Assembly: GCA_003130835.1 (NCBI GenBank)
Contig: QEXX01000088.1
Coordinates: 19,591-83,590 of the forward strand
Length of the DNA stretch: 64,000 nucleotides
From: Anaerolineae bacterium
GTDB taxonomy: Bacteria > Chloroflexota > Anaerolineae > Anaerolineales > UBA4823
Reading direction: 5' to 3'
The notes under the pieces are model-generated. The model saw nothing but the letters and a program-made list of their open reading frames with translations, was not told where the DNA came from and searched no databases. Of this stretch, positions 1 through 8,682 are shown piece by piece. Every line of letters begins with the position of its first letter. Positions within the stretch are counted from its first letter, which is position 1. The position numbers were made by a program, and so were the translations under genes.

Positions 1-87
1 GAACCACCCCGCATCGAGATGAAGCCCAACTGGTTTCCAATCCTACCCTTGTTGCCTATGCGAATTGACATCGTGATAGAAAAATGA
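1..87 (+). CDS. C-terminal tail of an unidentified protein (5' truncated)
   Basis: Frame 1 is open from the window edge and ends in TGA at 85-87, sharing ATGA with the ruvX start. The 28 visible residues are proline- and tryptophan-rich and end in MRIDIVIEK. The 4-nt overlap with ruvX is the main support. Frame 3 is also open until TGA at 66-68, so the frame choice is not secure. A VanW/G5-type envelope protein is possible by loose resemblance, but the fragment is too short to name. Confidence 0.45.
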   Translation, partial: EPPRIEMKPNWFPILPLLPMRIDIVIEK

Positions 88-503
88 AAATCCTAGCTAT
101 TGACCCTGGTCAACAAAGAATCGGTGTTGCAATTAGCGATGCAAGCGGTAAAGTAGCTTTTCCATTGACGGTCATCCCGCACCAATCAAAACGGGCGGAT
201 GCCGAACGGATTCTTGCACTGGCACAAGAGCATCAAGTTGGCCTAATCTTGATCGGCCAAGCCTTGGGTCTCGATCAGCAACCCACCTTACAGAGCCGTC
301 GCTCATTTAATTTAGCTCAAACCTTACAAGCCCTGACAACCATCCCTGTCCGCTTGTGGGATGAGTTTGAAACCACACAAATTGCGCTGCAAGCCCGACA
401 GGAAATGGGCATAAAAGGGAAAAAGAAAACCAATCCCATCGACGCATTAGCTGCAGTAGTTCTTTTACAATCCTATCTAGATAACAGTTCAACTTCCGAA
501 TGA
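84..503 (+). CDS. ruvX: RuvX/YqgF family putative Holliday junction resolvase / pre-16S rRNA nuclease
   Basis: A 139-aa protein of RNase H fold, the usual family length. It opens with the family signature LAIDPGQQRIGVAISD (first catalytic Asp at residue 7). Near the C-terminus it has the IDALAAVVLLQSYL helix carrying the last acidic residue. A middle acidic site is present in DEFETTQ. Family members process the 5' end of pre-16S rRNA, and a role in Holliday junction resolution has been proposed. The start overlaps the preceding stop (ATGA), and its stop overlaps the mltG start (ATGATGA), so translation is probably coupled. RuvX next to MltG is a common bacterial pairing. Confidence 0.9.
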   Translation: MKILAIDPGQQRIGVAISDASGKVAFPLTVIPHQSKRADAERILALAQEHQVGLILIGQALGLDQQPTLQSRRSFNLAQTLQALTTIPVRLWDEFETTQIALQARQEMGIKGKKKTNPIDALAAVVLLQSYLDNSSTSE

Positions 504-1648
504 TGACTTCATCCAAACGCTTTCTTCCATGCTTCATCCTTGTTGTCGTGATTCTCTTGTGTGTTTTTACGGTCAGTCTTATGACCTACAGCCTGTTTTT
601 TATTCAGAGAGAAGTTGAGCAAACTTTCGGAAAAGCTCCTGCGCATCTCGATCCTCCACAGAAACTTCGGTTTCAAGTTTTGCTCTATGTCCATCGCAAA
701 ACCCTATTAACTCCGCTCAACCCCAACGCCCCCTTACAATCTTTCACCATTTCCCCGAATGAACCAACCCAGCGCATCCTACAGCGATTAGCCGAAGAAG
801 GCATAATTTCAGACCCGCAAGCATTGCAAATCTTCATGCAATACCAGAATTACGACACCCAAATCCAAAGCGGGGAACATCTCTTGAGCCCCGCAATGAG
901 TCCGCAGCAAATTGCCCAAGCTCTTATCGATCCAGCTAACCTGCTGATTCAGTTTAACCTATTGGCTGGATGGAGAAATGAAGAAGTCGCAGCAGCGCTG
1001 GCAGCCTCTGGCCTCAGTTTCTCCGCCCAAGCGTTCTTAGACGCAGCCGATCAACCCCTTGAGCTTTTCCTTCCACAACGAATATCCACAGCATCGATTC
1101 GCAATCTACAAGGTTTCTTAATGCCGGCCACATACCGGCTCTTAAAGAATGCGTCCCCAGAGGAATTGCTCAGTCTATTTACCCAAAACTTTAACACTCA
1201 GGTTACAACGGAGCTTGAGCACAAGTTCCAAGAACAAGGATTATCGCTCTATGAAGGCATCATCCTTGCCTCAATTGTCCAACGGGAAAGCATGCTTGAA
1301 GAAGAAATGCCCCTTATCGCCTCGGTATTTCTCAATCGGCTGCGCGCCCAAATGAAGCTAGATTCGGACGCCACGGTTCAGTACGCTCTAGGATACAACG
1401 AAGCCCAAAAAACCTGGTGGACCAATCCTCTGAGTACAGCCGATTTTTCAATTGACTCGCCCTATAATACCTACCGATATGCTGGCTTACCCCCTACGCC
1501 AATCTGCAATCCCGGTTTGACCGCTATCCGCGCAGTTGCTGAAGCGCCGCAGACAGATTATTTTTACTTCCGCGCCGCTTGTGACGGTAGTGGCCGGCAT
1601 CTGTTTGCCAATACCTACGCCGAACATCTCGAAAATGCTTGTCCTTAA
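500..1648 (+). CDS. mltG: MltG (YceG-like) endolytic murein transglycosylase
   Basis: A 382-aa inner-membrane protein. One N-terminal transmembrane helix spans about residues 10-35. A LysM-like region at about 80-135 is followed by the YceG catalytic domain. The signature LASIVQRESMLEEEMP contains the catalytic Glu at residue 263, followed by SVFLNRL and LDSDATVQYALGY. The family cleaves nascent glycan strands and sets their length. Two tandem ATGs (500 and 503) overlap the ruvX stop and either could be the start. The gene ends just before a 12-bp hairpin. Confidence 0.93.
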   Translation: MMTSSKRFLPCFILVVVILLCVFTVSLMTYSLFFIQREVEQTFGKAPAHLDPPQKLRFQVLLYVHRKTLLTPLNPNAPLQSFTISPNEPTQRILQRLAEEGIISDPQALQIFMQYQNYDTQIQSGEHLLSPAMSPQQIAQALIDPANLLIQFNLLAGWRNEEVAAALAASGLSFSAQAFLDAADQPLELFLPQRISTASIRNLQGFLMPATYRLLKNASPEELLSLFTQNFNTQVTTELEHKFQEQGLSLYEGIILASIVQRESMLEEEMPLIASVFLNRLRAQMKLDSDATVQYALGYNEAQKTWWTNPLSTADFSIDSPYNTYRYAGLPPTPICNPGLTAIRAVAEAPQTDYFYFRAACDGSGRHLFANTYAEHLENACP

Positions 1649-1653
1649 ACGAA

Positions 1654-1691
1654 ATGCGTGTGGAGGAAGTTAAGCCTTTCTCCACACGCAT
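1654..1691. terminator. Hairpin between convergent genes
   Basis: A perfect 12-bp inverted repeat, ATGCGTGTGGAG (1654-1665) and CTCCACACGCAT (1680-1691), with a 14-nt loop. It lies between the ends of mltG and the minus-strand aminotransferase. There is no long T run on either side, so it is a plausible but imperfect bidirectional terminator. Confidence 0.5.
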
Positions 1692-1709
1692 AGCCCATCG
1701 CCGATTGAC

Positions 1710-2996
1710 TTAAGCCGCTTCGAGCTCTTTCATTTTCTCTCGAATGACATTTCCCAACCGATAGATCCCTTCCTCGATTTTTTCCGGGGTAGCATTCGAG
1801 AAATTCAAACGCATGGTATTGTGCCCACCGCCGCCTGGGTAAAAACTCTCACCCGGCACAAAGGCTACTTTTTGCGCAATGGCTTCTTTTAGCACCTCTT
1901 TGGCGTCTAAATACTCTGGCATTGTCCCCCATAAGAACAGCCCTCCTTCGGGTTGAGTCCAATCCACTTCAGGCGGGAAGTAGCGGTCCATCGCTGAGAG
2001 CATCACATCCCGCCGCTCACGATAGACGCGGCGGATCAATTTTACATGCTCATCCAGAAATCCGCCTTTGGAGACCTCGTGCGCGACCAGTTGGTTGAAG
2101 GTTGCGGTATGCAAGTCTTCGCCTTGTTTGGCTTCCACCATTTTGCGAATCACTTCAGGAGGAGCAACCACCCACGCTAAGCGTAAACCGGGGGCTAAGA
2201 TTTTCGAAAAGGTGCTGAGGTAAATCACATTGCCACGATAACAGCGATCGTGATTACCACGATACTGGCTATCCACAACAACAATGGAGGGTAAATGCTC
2301 CCCTTCAAAACGCAACTGCCCATAGGGATCGTCTTCAACGATCGGCACACCAAAACGATTTGCCAATTCCACCAATTGATAGCGACGTTCTAAGGAGAGC
2401 GTCACTCCAGTCGGATTTTGGAAATTCGGGAGTACATAGATAAACTTGGGTCCGTACCGTAGCGCCTCTTCCAAGGCATCGGTGATCATGCCATGTTTAT
2501 CGGAAGGTACCGCCACATACTCTGCGCCATAGGCATTCCAAGCTTGCAGGGCTCCCAAATAGGTGGGCGATTCAACCAAAATGCGATCGCCGCGATTGAT
2601 AAACACCTTTCCGATTAAGTCCAGCGCTTGTTGTGAACCGGATGTAATCAGAATGTTCTCCGGATTTATCGTGATCCCATAACGCGCAGTATGGCGAGCA
2701 ATCTGCTCACGCAAAGGTAAAAAGCCTTCGGTGGTGCTGTATTGCAACGCTTGCGCGCCATGATCGCGAAGAACCTTCTGACAGGCTTCAGCAAAACGCT
2801 CAATTGGGAAGACCTCAGGTGCTGGTAAACCCCCTGCAAAGGAGATGATGTCGGGTTGCTCGGTAAGCTTCAACAACTCCCTTACTGCAGAGCTTCCCAT
2901 GCGTTTTGTGCGATGGGCGTAACGATGATCCCACGGAGTCTGTAAACCTCTTTCGTCTCGAAATGCACCCGTTACTTTGACCGCGGGTCTAACCAT
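1710..2996 (-). CDS. PLP-dependent class I/II aminotransferase (LysN/2-aminoadipate type)
   Basis: A 428-aa fold-type I aminotransferase. Visible features are ISFAGGLPAPEVFP near residue 51, the LPNFQNPTG motif near 189, VEDDPYG near 220, and the PLP-binding Lys265 in STFSKILAPGLR. The sequence matches the stand-alone enzymes related to MocR regulators, such as 2-aminoadipate, alpha-aminobutyrate or multi-substrate aminotransferases. No N-terminal winged helix is present, so it is an enzyme and not a regulator. Substrate cannot be told from sequence. It lies 29 nt downstream of the GlyA-GcvT fusion gene on the same strand and is probably cotranscribed, which points to amino-acid catabolism. 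Confidence 0.88.
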   Translation of the reverse strand: MVRPAVKVTGAFRDERGLQTPWDHRYAHRTKRMGSSAVRELLKLTEQPDIISFAGGLPAPEVFPIERFAEACQKVLRDHGAQALQYSTTEGFLPLREQIARHTARYGITINPENILITSGSQQALDLIGKVFINRGDRILVESPTYLGALQAWNAYGAEYVAVPSDKHGMITDALEEALRYGPKFIYVLPNFQNPTGVTLSLERRYQLVELANRFGVPIVEDDPYGQLRFEGEHLPSIVVVDSQYRGNHDRCYRGNVIYLSTFSKILAPGLRLAWVVAPPEVIRKMVEAKQGEDLHTATFNQLVAHEVSKGGFLDEHVKLIRRVYRERRDVMLSAMDRYFPPEVDWTQPEGGLFLWGTMPEYLDAKEVLKEAIAQKVAFVPGESFYPGGGGHNTMRLNFSNATPEKIEEGIYRLGNVIREKMKELEAA

Positions 2997-3025
2997 TTAG
3001 AAACCTCCTTCCTTTGTGGAAACAA

Positions 3026-6000
3026 CTATTTTGGAAAACGGCTTAGAACAACCGCCTCACTCGGCAAAATGGATTTCTCTCCAAGCGTTAAGGACGACGG
3101 AGCTTTGATCGCTTTATCGGGAGAGCCTTGATAGATCAAAATGCGCGTGCCTTCTTCGGCAGCTTTCAACTCAACGTATGCTTGTCCGGTGAGATTCCCT
3201 TGTTGATCGATCGCACAACTGGTGACCCAACCGATCACTCGTCCGCGTTTATCCAAGACCGGATCACCACCGTGCGCCATACGGACTCCCTTCTCTAAGA
3301 ATTGAAAGCGAACCACCACCCCTTTGCGTGTTTTTTCTCGCTCAACAAATGCCTGCCGTCCGATAAACCAGGGTTTATGCAACTTAACATAACTTCCAAA
3401 ACCACCCTCTGCCACGCCCAAGTCTCGTTCGCCGCGTTTTCCAGAGCCTTCACCCATCTCATGTCCATACAGTGGCAAGCCAGCCTCAGTGCGCAGTGAA
3501 TCGCGCGCCCCTAATCCAACCGGTTTGATCCCAAAGGGTTCTCCCTTTTCCAACAAGGCTTTGAACAATTCTGCTGCCCGATCGGGATGAACAAATAGCT
3601 CAAAAGCCATCTTTTCACCCGTATAGCCAGTGCGAGAAACAATCAAATCAAATCCACCAACGGTCGCATCGCATAACTCAGTTCGCTTGAGAGCAAAGAT
3701 TTTCTTGCGCGTCTCAGGGTCAACGCCCAGAGCCAGTAAAATTTCTCGAGATTTTGGACCCTGCAGAGCAATATCCACCCGCATATCTTTGCCCTCTCTT
3801 GGATCGCGCAGGTTGCGCAAGCGAGCTTTACGGCCAAAAGCCCGCGCCCACGGCCGTTGACGGTCAATACATACTTTCCCCTCTAAAACCGCATTCAGCC
3901 ATGCCCAATCCTTGTCATCATTTGAAGCGTTGACCACTACCAAAAAGGCATCCAAAGCCCGGCGGTAGACCAAGGTATCATCAATCACATTGGCGTCCGG
4001 ATCGAGGAAATGGGTATAGCAGGACTCCCCCACTTCTAATCCTCCAATGTCATTGCCACACACGCTATCAAGAAACGCTGCTGCATCTGCCCCCTCAACC
4101 TGATAGACCCCCATGTGGGCAACATCGAATAAACCGGCTGCCGTACGCGTGGCTTGATGCTCCTCAATCACTGAGCTATACCAAACTGGCATCTCCCATC
4201 CTGCAAAGGGAATCAACTTTGCCCCCAATTGACGATGCAAATCATAAAGAGGCGTTCGTTTTAGCTCCCCCTCGCTTTGAGTCCACTGAAAATCTGGCTT
4301 TGCCTCCCCGCTATCGGCTGTCATGCCAATATAATAAGGTTTTTCGGCAGGATGGTTCGACCTTGAAGCCTGAACCGCTTGCGCATTGAGCTTTTCTTTG
4401 ATGACGACCGGCCCCGGTAGCTTCTTCATCACCCGATCGGTTGCACCTTCTGCCTGATCAAAATCAACATATCCATCGGACAAGGCGCGCAGCCAGGCTG
4501 CAAAATAGGCGGCCTCTTTGGCCGGCAGGATTAAGTCAAATTCTCTTTCGGCTCGGCAGGCTAACGTACCTTCCACACTTCTTTGGGGCGCTCGAATTTT
4601 CACCTGACAGGCCTCACCAACATCGAGCGTGGAGACATCGACATCGGTCGCGTAATTCAGAAATTGACGGACAGCATCCCCTTTGATGACAAAGGAAACC
4701 ATCCCAGTCTCTGAGAGATAAGAATCATCGACAAAGTAATAATGGGGATAGCCATGGCGAGTGACTTCAAGATCTGAGCCAGCCTGTTCAGCTAATTGTC
4801 GCACTTGAATCTTGACCGACTCGAGCGTATCGAAATCGACTTTCGCCCGCCGCAGATTGGCAACCCGCACAGCGTACGTATAAGGTTTGGTCGCCCCTAA
4901 AACCTGCACGATGAACTCTGCTACCTTGCGCATCTGTTCTTCCTTGAAGCCGCGTTGGGTCACCCAAGGGGTTCCCATCCGAATTCCAGAAGGGTCAGCA
5001 GCCGAACTATCACCCGGTATCGTGTTGCGATTTACCACAATTCCAGCAATATCCAAAATCCGTGCAGCTTGATCACCTGAAAGGGCAGTTCCATCTGCCC
5101 CGATAAAGGTGCGGCAGTCTAAATTGGTCAAATGGGTGTTGGTGCCGCCATAAGAAATTCGGCAGCCAAGCTCTCTTAATCGCTCGGTCAAAGCGATACA
5201 GTTCTTAACCACCTGAGCTTGCAACTGGCGAAACTGCTCGGTTTTGGCAAGCTTAAATGCCAAAGCCATCGCCGCAATTGTGCTGACGTGCGGCCCGCCT
5301 TGCTCTCCTGGAAAGACAGCCCGGTCAATCTTCTTGGCTAAGGAAGCATCTGTTGTCAGAATACACGCTCCGCGTGGGCCGCATAGGGATTTATGAGTGG
5401 TAAAGGTGATCACATCTGCATAGCCAAGCGGAGATGGGTAAACACCGGCTGCAACCAACCCTGCCACATGGGCAATATCTGCCAGTAGGTAAGCCCCAAC
5501 CGAATGAGCGATCCTGGCAAAGCGTTCCCAATCGACCGACCAGGGATAAGACGAGTAACCGGCAATGATAAGCTTCGGGCGAACCTGCTCAGCCAATGCT
5601 TGGATACTATCGTAATTGATTTGTTCTGTTTCGGGATCAACAGTGTAATGATAGGCTTGATAAAACTTTCCAGAACGATTGACCGAAGAACCATGCGTTA
5701 GGTGACCACCATGCAGCAAACTCATCCCCAAGATTGGGTCACCAGGGTTGAGCAAAGCATGAAAAACAGCGTTGTTTGCCGGTGCACCGGAAAGCGCTTG
5801 AACATTGACAAAGATATCGTCGGCACCTACGCGCTCGTTGGCAAATAATTCGGCACAGCGCCGTCTAGCGAGCATTTCTACAACGTCAGCATATTCTACC
5901 CCTTTATAGTAGCGCGGATCGGAATAACGCCGATAGGAGGAAAGTTGAAAATCATAATCCAAGATTTGGCTTTCCGTGTAGACACGGCTCTCCTCCGGGG

Positions 6001-6184
6001 GATAGCCTTCGGCATAGATGTTTTGAAAAGAAGAGCTTAAGATTTCCCGCACCGCCAGGGGAGCTGTACTTTCGCTGGGAATCAAGATCAGCTTACGGAC
6101 TTGCCGTTCCGATTCTAGGTCTAAGAGTTCTTTGAGCTCTCTGTCAAAGTCTGCAACGGAACCGCGGAATAGATAGTCAGCCAT
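3026..6184 (-). CDS. Fused serine hydroxymethyltransferase - glycine cleavage T-protein
   Basis: A 1052-aa protein joining two folate enzymes. Residues 1-460 are serine hydroxymethyltransferase (GlyA), with the PLP lysine K265 in FTTHKSLCGPRGA. Residues about 480-600 are a linker domain that I do not recognise, possibly a relic of a folate-binding T-protein fold (GMVSFVIKGD, then DLILPAKEA). Residues about 641-1052 are aminomethyltransferase (GcvT), with IPFAGWEMPVWY, SRTGYTGEK and GLGARDSLRTEAGLPLYG. GlyA interconverts serine and glycine, and GcvT releases methylene-tetrahydrofolate from the H-protein aminomethyl arm, so the fusion could pass folate between sites. Separate proteins are the rule elsewhere. 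No P- or H-protein gene lies nearby. SD GAGGAG precedes the start. No in-frame stop or frameshift is seen at the junction. Confidence 0.92.
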   Translation of the reverse strand: MADYLFRGSVADFDRELKELLDLESERQVRKLILIPSESTAPLAVREILSSSFQNIYAEGYPPEESRVYTESQILDYDFQLSSYRRYSDPRYYKGVEYADVVEMLARRRCAELFANERVGADDIFVNVQALSGAPANNAVFHALLNPGDPILGMSLLHGGHLTHGSSVNRSGKFYQAYHYTVDPETEQINYDSIQALAEQVRPKLIIAGYSSYPWSVDWERFARIAHSVGAYLLADIAHVAGLVAAGVYPSPLGYADVITFTTHKSLCGPRGACILTTDASLAKKIDRAVFPGEQGGPHVSTIAAMALAFKLAKTEQFRQLQAQVVKNCIALTERLRELGCRISYGGTNTHLTNLDCRTFIGADGTALSGDQAARILDIAGIVVNRNTIPGDSSAADPSGIRMGTPWVTQRGFKEEQMRKVAEFIVQVLGATKPYTYAVRVANLRRAKVDFDTLESVKIQVRQLAEQAGSDLEVTRHGYPHYYFVDDSYLSETGMVSFVIKGDAVRQFLNYATDVDVSTLDVGEACQVKIRAPQRSVEGTLACRAEREFDLILPAKEAAYFAAWLRALSDGYVDFDQAEGATDRVMKKLPGPVVIKEKLNAQAVQASRSNHPAEKPYYIGMTADSGEAKPDFQWTQSEGELKRTPLYDLHRQLGAKLIPFAGWEMPVWYSSVIEEHQATRTAAGLFDVAHMGVYQVEGADAAAFLDSVCGNDIGGLEVGESCYTHFLDPDANVIDDTLVYRRALDAFLVVVNASNDDKDWAWLNAVLEGKVCIDRQRPWARAFGRKARLRNLRDPREGKDMRVDIALQGPKSREILLALGVDPETRKKIFALKRTELCDATVGGFDLIVSRTGYTGEKMAFELFVHPDRAAELFKALLEKGEPFGIKPVGLGARDSLRTEAGLPLYGHEMGEGSGKRGERDLGVAEGGFGSYVKLHKPWFIGRQAFVEREKTRKGVVVRFQFLEKGVRMAHGGDPVLDKRGRVIGWVTSCAIDQQGNLTGQAYVELKAAEEGTRILIYQGSPDKAIKAPSSLTLGEKSILPSEAVVLSRFPK

Positions 6185-6283
6185 TAGATACTCCTCGTAG
6201 GATAAATTTTGGAATATTCGAATTTAATCCAAAAAATTGCGTTAAGGATTCAATTCTGGAATAAGGGCAATCAGCTTTCTGAC

Positions 6284-6682
6284 TTATGGAATGATCCCCC
6301 CGCATGAAACCTTGTCTTTGGGTGATTTGGCAAATTGTTCTTTCCATTCTTTTCCATCGAGGTATAACTTGCACTTTAAGTCTCCTGTCTGAGTCGGATT
6401 GCCAACTGTAAGAACGACAATCATCCCCTTTGGGAAATTCATCGTTTTATGCCACGGTACAGAGATTTCTATCAAGCCCGTCTTCGATCCATCTGGCTGA
6501 GTATAAGTCACCACAGCAGTAGAAGCGCTACCTTCGACCCGATAAGTAATTGAACGGTATCCCTCTGGTCTTGAATTAAAAACCCCTAGAAGATAATAAA
6601 TGAGAGCCGCAATACCCAAGACCAAAGCGATGATCAAGAATTGGGCAGCCAGTCCTGTCCTCGATTTAACCGTTAGAGACAT
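6284..6682 (-). CDS. Membrane-anchored MmpS-like domain protein
   Basis: A 132-aa protein with one N-terminal transmembrane helix (about residues 12-34) and an exported small beta domain. The segment ITYRVEGSASTAVVTY, followed by VPWHK and a Cys pair (residues 112 and 127, possible disulfide), resembles the MmpS family transport-accessory fold known from actinobacteria. No MmpL transporter is nearby, so its function here is unknown. It lies about 100 nt upstream of the GlyA-GcvT gene on the same strand, and linkage to it is uncertain. Confidence 0.6.
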   Translation of the reverse strand: MSLTVKSRTGLAAQFLIIALVLGIAALIYYLLGVFNSRPEGYRSITYRVEGSASTAVVTYTQPDGSKTGLIEISVPWHKTMNFPKGMIVVLTVGNPTQTGDLKCKLYLDGKEWKEQFAKSPKDKVSCGGIIP

Positions 6683-6747
6683 CTTTTCCTACACGATAAT
6701 CATCCTCTTCGATTTTATTCCTATGAATCCTTTCGGTCAAGTTAATA

Positions 6748-6785
6748 AAATCATCCTATGAAGGATGAACTTCATAGGATGATTT
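6748..6785 (-). terminator. Rho-independent terminator of tRNA-Val
   Basis: A 16-bp perfect stem, AAATCATCCTATGAAG (6748-6763) and its complement (6770-6785), with a 6-nt loop. Read on the minus strand it begins 4 nt after the tRNA 3' end and runs into TTTTATTAA, as expected for an intrinsic terminator. Confidence 0.75.
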
Positions 6786-6789
6786 CTGA

Positions 6790-6863
6790 TGGGCGGAAAG
6801 GGACTCGAACCCCCGACCTCCTCTGTGTAAGAGAGGCGCTCTAACCAACTGAGCTATCCGCCC
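6790..6863 (-). tRNA. tRNA-Val (anticodon TAC)
   Basis: A 74-nt cloverleaf on the minus strand. The acceptor stem GGGCGGA pairs with TCCGCCC, with discriminator A. The D arm contains AGCTCAGTTGGTTAGAGC. The anticodon stem CCTCT/AGAGG encloses CTTACAC (anticodon TAC), and the T arm is GGGGGTTCGAGTCCC. CCA is not encoded. Confidence 0.95.
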
Positions 6864-6975
6864 ATTCACCCTTATATTATACCCGAAATTCCCTTCTTCA
6901 CCCTTAAGTTATCCCATGACCAGACCGATCATTTATCGATTCTAATTGAAGATTCATTTAGAATTTCAGAAAAGA

Positions 6976-7004
6976 TTGCATTTGAATGAAAAGTATGGTA
7001 ATAT
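6976..7004 (+). promoter_or_regulatory. Putative promoter of the RpiR-family gene
   Basis: TTGCAT (6976-6981), a 17-nt spacer and TAATAT (6999-7004) lie in an AT-rich gap 43 nt before the regulator's start codon. GAGGAG is a clear SD at about 7035, so this is a leadered transcript. Confidence 0.5.
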
Positions 7005-7047
7005 TTATTGAAAGGTTTGGTTTTCCTTTGTATTATGAGGAGTTGAA

Positions 7048-7884
7048 ATGAGTTACGAGGAAAGAATACGAGCAGCTAGGTCTAATATGTCAAAAAGTTT
7101 TTCTAAGCTGGCTGATTATCTATTAGACTCTTATATCGAAGCCTCATTTATGACGGCAAGCGAACTTGCTCATACCTTAAACCTTGATGCAGCCACCGTT
7201 GTTCGGTTCTCCCAATTTCTTGGTTATAATGGCTTTCCAGAATTGCAACGGGAAATTCGCCAAAAGGTACGCAATGATTTGCTTCTTCGGCCTCAGGAAG
7301 CTTTAGAACCCAACAGCGTGACGGGAATCGTCCAATCAGCAATGCGGGAAATCGCTGAAGCCATCGAACACACCCGAATCTCTTTAGATATTGATTCGAT
7401 CCAAAAGTTAGTTGAATTGCTCGGTACGGTGCGTCGCATTCTCATCTTTGCCGAAGGTCCTGCTCAACCAAACGCCTATAGTCTCGTGCAATATCTTGAA
7501 CAAGGTGGTTTCCCGGTCTATATCGCGCGTGCAGGAGTTGTCGACTTAGCGCGCACCCTAAATAATGCTACCCCTCAGGATTTGATTCTAGCTATGGAAA
7601 TTACCGGACAGACTCCCTATATTGCGACAGCGCTTTGTGAAGCGCGCTCACGCGGCATCCCCACTGCGGCGATTGTCGGTGCAGCTTCCTTAGCGTCAAC
7701 ACGCTGCGCCGATATTGTCATCGCTGCAGCTGCGCATTCTTCTGTCGGAGTAGGCACGGTATCCTTGGAGGCAATTATCTATACCTTTGCCAAACTGTTG
7801 CGTTGGCGTTTTGCCGATCGTTTTGCTGGTACAGAACAAGCCATCTTAGAGATCTCAAACCGCATCCAACAGCCTTTAGAATAA
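7048..7884 (+). CDS. MurR/RpiR-family transcriptional regulator with SIS domain
   Basis: A 278-aa protein. Residues 1-75 form the RpiR helix-turn-helix, with FMTASELAHTLNLDAATVVRFSQFLGYNGFPELQ split across the recognition region. Residues about 110-275 form a SIS sugar-phosphate-binding domain (RRILIFAEG, then LAMEITGQTPYIATA). RpiR regulators sense phosphosugars or amino-sugar phosphates and control their catabolism. The ligand here is unknown. It lies 20 nt upstream of the FAH-family hydrolase gene and may be cotranscribed with it. SD GAGGAG precedes the ATG. Confidence 0.88.
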   Translation: MSYEERIRAARSNMSKSFSKLADYLLDSYIEASFMTASELAHTLNLDAATVVRFSQFLGYNGFPELQREIRQKVRNDLLLRPQEALEPNSVTGIVQSAMREIAEAIEHTRISLDIDSIQKLVELLGTVRRILIFAEGPAQPNAYSLVQYLEQGGFPVYIARAGVVDLARTLNNATPQDLILAMEITGQTPYIATALCEARSRGIPTAAIVGAASLASTRCADIVIAAAAHSSVGVGTVSLEAIIYTFAKLLRWRFADRFAGTEQAILEISNRIQQPLE

Positions 7885-7904
7885 ATCTTTTTTCGGAGAG
7901 AACC

Positions 7905-8675
7905 ATGCGATTTGTTCGTTATCAAAAGCCCAATCAACCCCCCCGTCAGGGTTGGCTTTCTGGCAATCAAGTCGGTCCAATCGAAGGTTCGATCTTCACC
8001 GAGTTCCGCCGTTTGGAAGCCGAAGAGGAGCTCTCGCAAATCCGAATCTTACCCCCTGTCCAACCAAGCAAGATAATTTGTGTCGGCAGAAATTATGCTG
8101 CCCATGCTTCGGAACACGGAGCTGAGGTTCCAGAAGTGCCCCTATTGTTTCTGAAACCCCCCTCCGCAGTCATTGGGCACTTAGACCCCATCATATTGCC
8201 TCCTCAAAGCCACCAAGTCGAACACGAGGCAGAACTGGCTATTGTTATCGGAAAGCGCGGCCGATGGATCCTTCCCGACCAAGCCGAAGGCTATATTCTT
8301 GGCTACACGATCGCCAATGATGTTACCGCTCGAGACTTGCAAAATAGAGACCATCAGTGGACACGTGCAAAAGGTTTCGATACGTTTTGCCCAATCGGGC
8401 CTTGGATCGAAACGGAATTCAATCCCTCCGATGCCTTAATCACCTGTACGGTGAACGACGATATCCGTCAAATGGCTTCAACCCACGATATGGTCTTTAA
8501 TATTTACCAACTGATTGCTTTTGCCTCATCGATTATGACCCTAGAACCGGGTGACCTGATTCTCACCGGCACGCCAGCGGGGGTAAGCCCTCTTTCCGAT
8601 GGGGATGTCGTCCGCATCACCATTGATGGAATCGGCACCCTAGAAAACCCGGTTAAAGCAGAAGCCCCCCACTAA
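7905..8675 (+). CDS. Fumarylacetoacetate hydrolase (FAH) family protein
   Basis: A 256-aa protein if it starts at the ATG at 7905, which has SD GGAGAG 5 nt upstream. A longer reading frame from 7803 overlaps the regulator and lacks support. Family motifs are IICVGRNYAAHA, LFLKPPSAVIG, HEAELAIVIGKRG (metal-binding Glu), YTIANDVTARDLQ and TGTPAGV. Members are Mg-dependent acylpyruvases, oxaloacetate decarboxylases or 2-keto-3-deoxy-sugar hydrolases. Exact substrate cannot be assigned. The RpiR gene upstream hints at sugar-acid metabolism, but that is inference. Confidence 0.88.
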   Translation: MRFVRYQKPNQPPRQGWLSGNQVGPIEGSIFTEFRRLEAEEELSQIRILPPVQPSKIICVGRNYAAHASEHGAEVPEVPLLFLKPPSAVIGHLDPIILPPQSHQVEHEAELAIVIGKRGRWILPDQAEGYILGYTIANDVTARDLQNRDHQWTRAKGFDTFCPIGPWIETEFNPSDALITCTVNDDIRQMASTHDMVFNIYQLIAFASSIMTLEPGDLILTGTPAGVSPLSDGDVVRITIDGIGTLENPVKAEAPH

Positions 8676-8682
8676 TGGTTCG

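Noticed and set aside
6185..6283. Glycine riboswitch upstream of the GlyA-GcvT gene
   Set aside because: The 99-nt gap has no tandem aptamer-like pairing or conserved core and is too short for a tandem glycine riboswitch.
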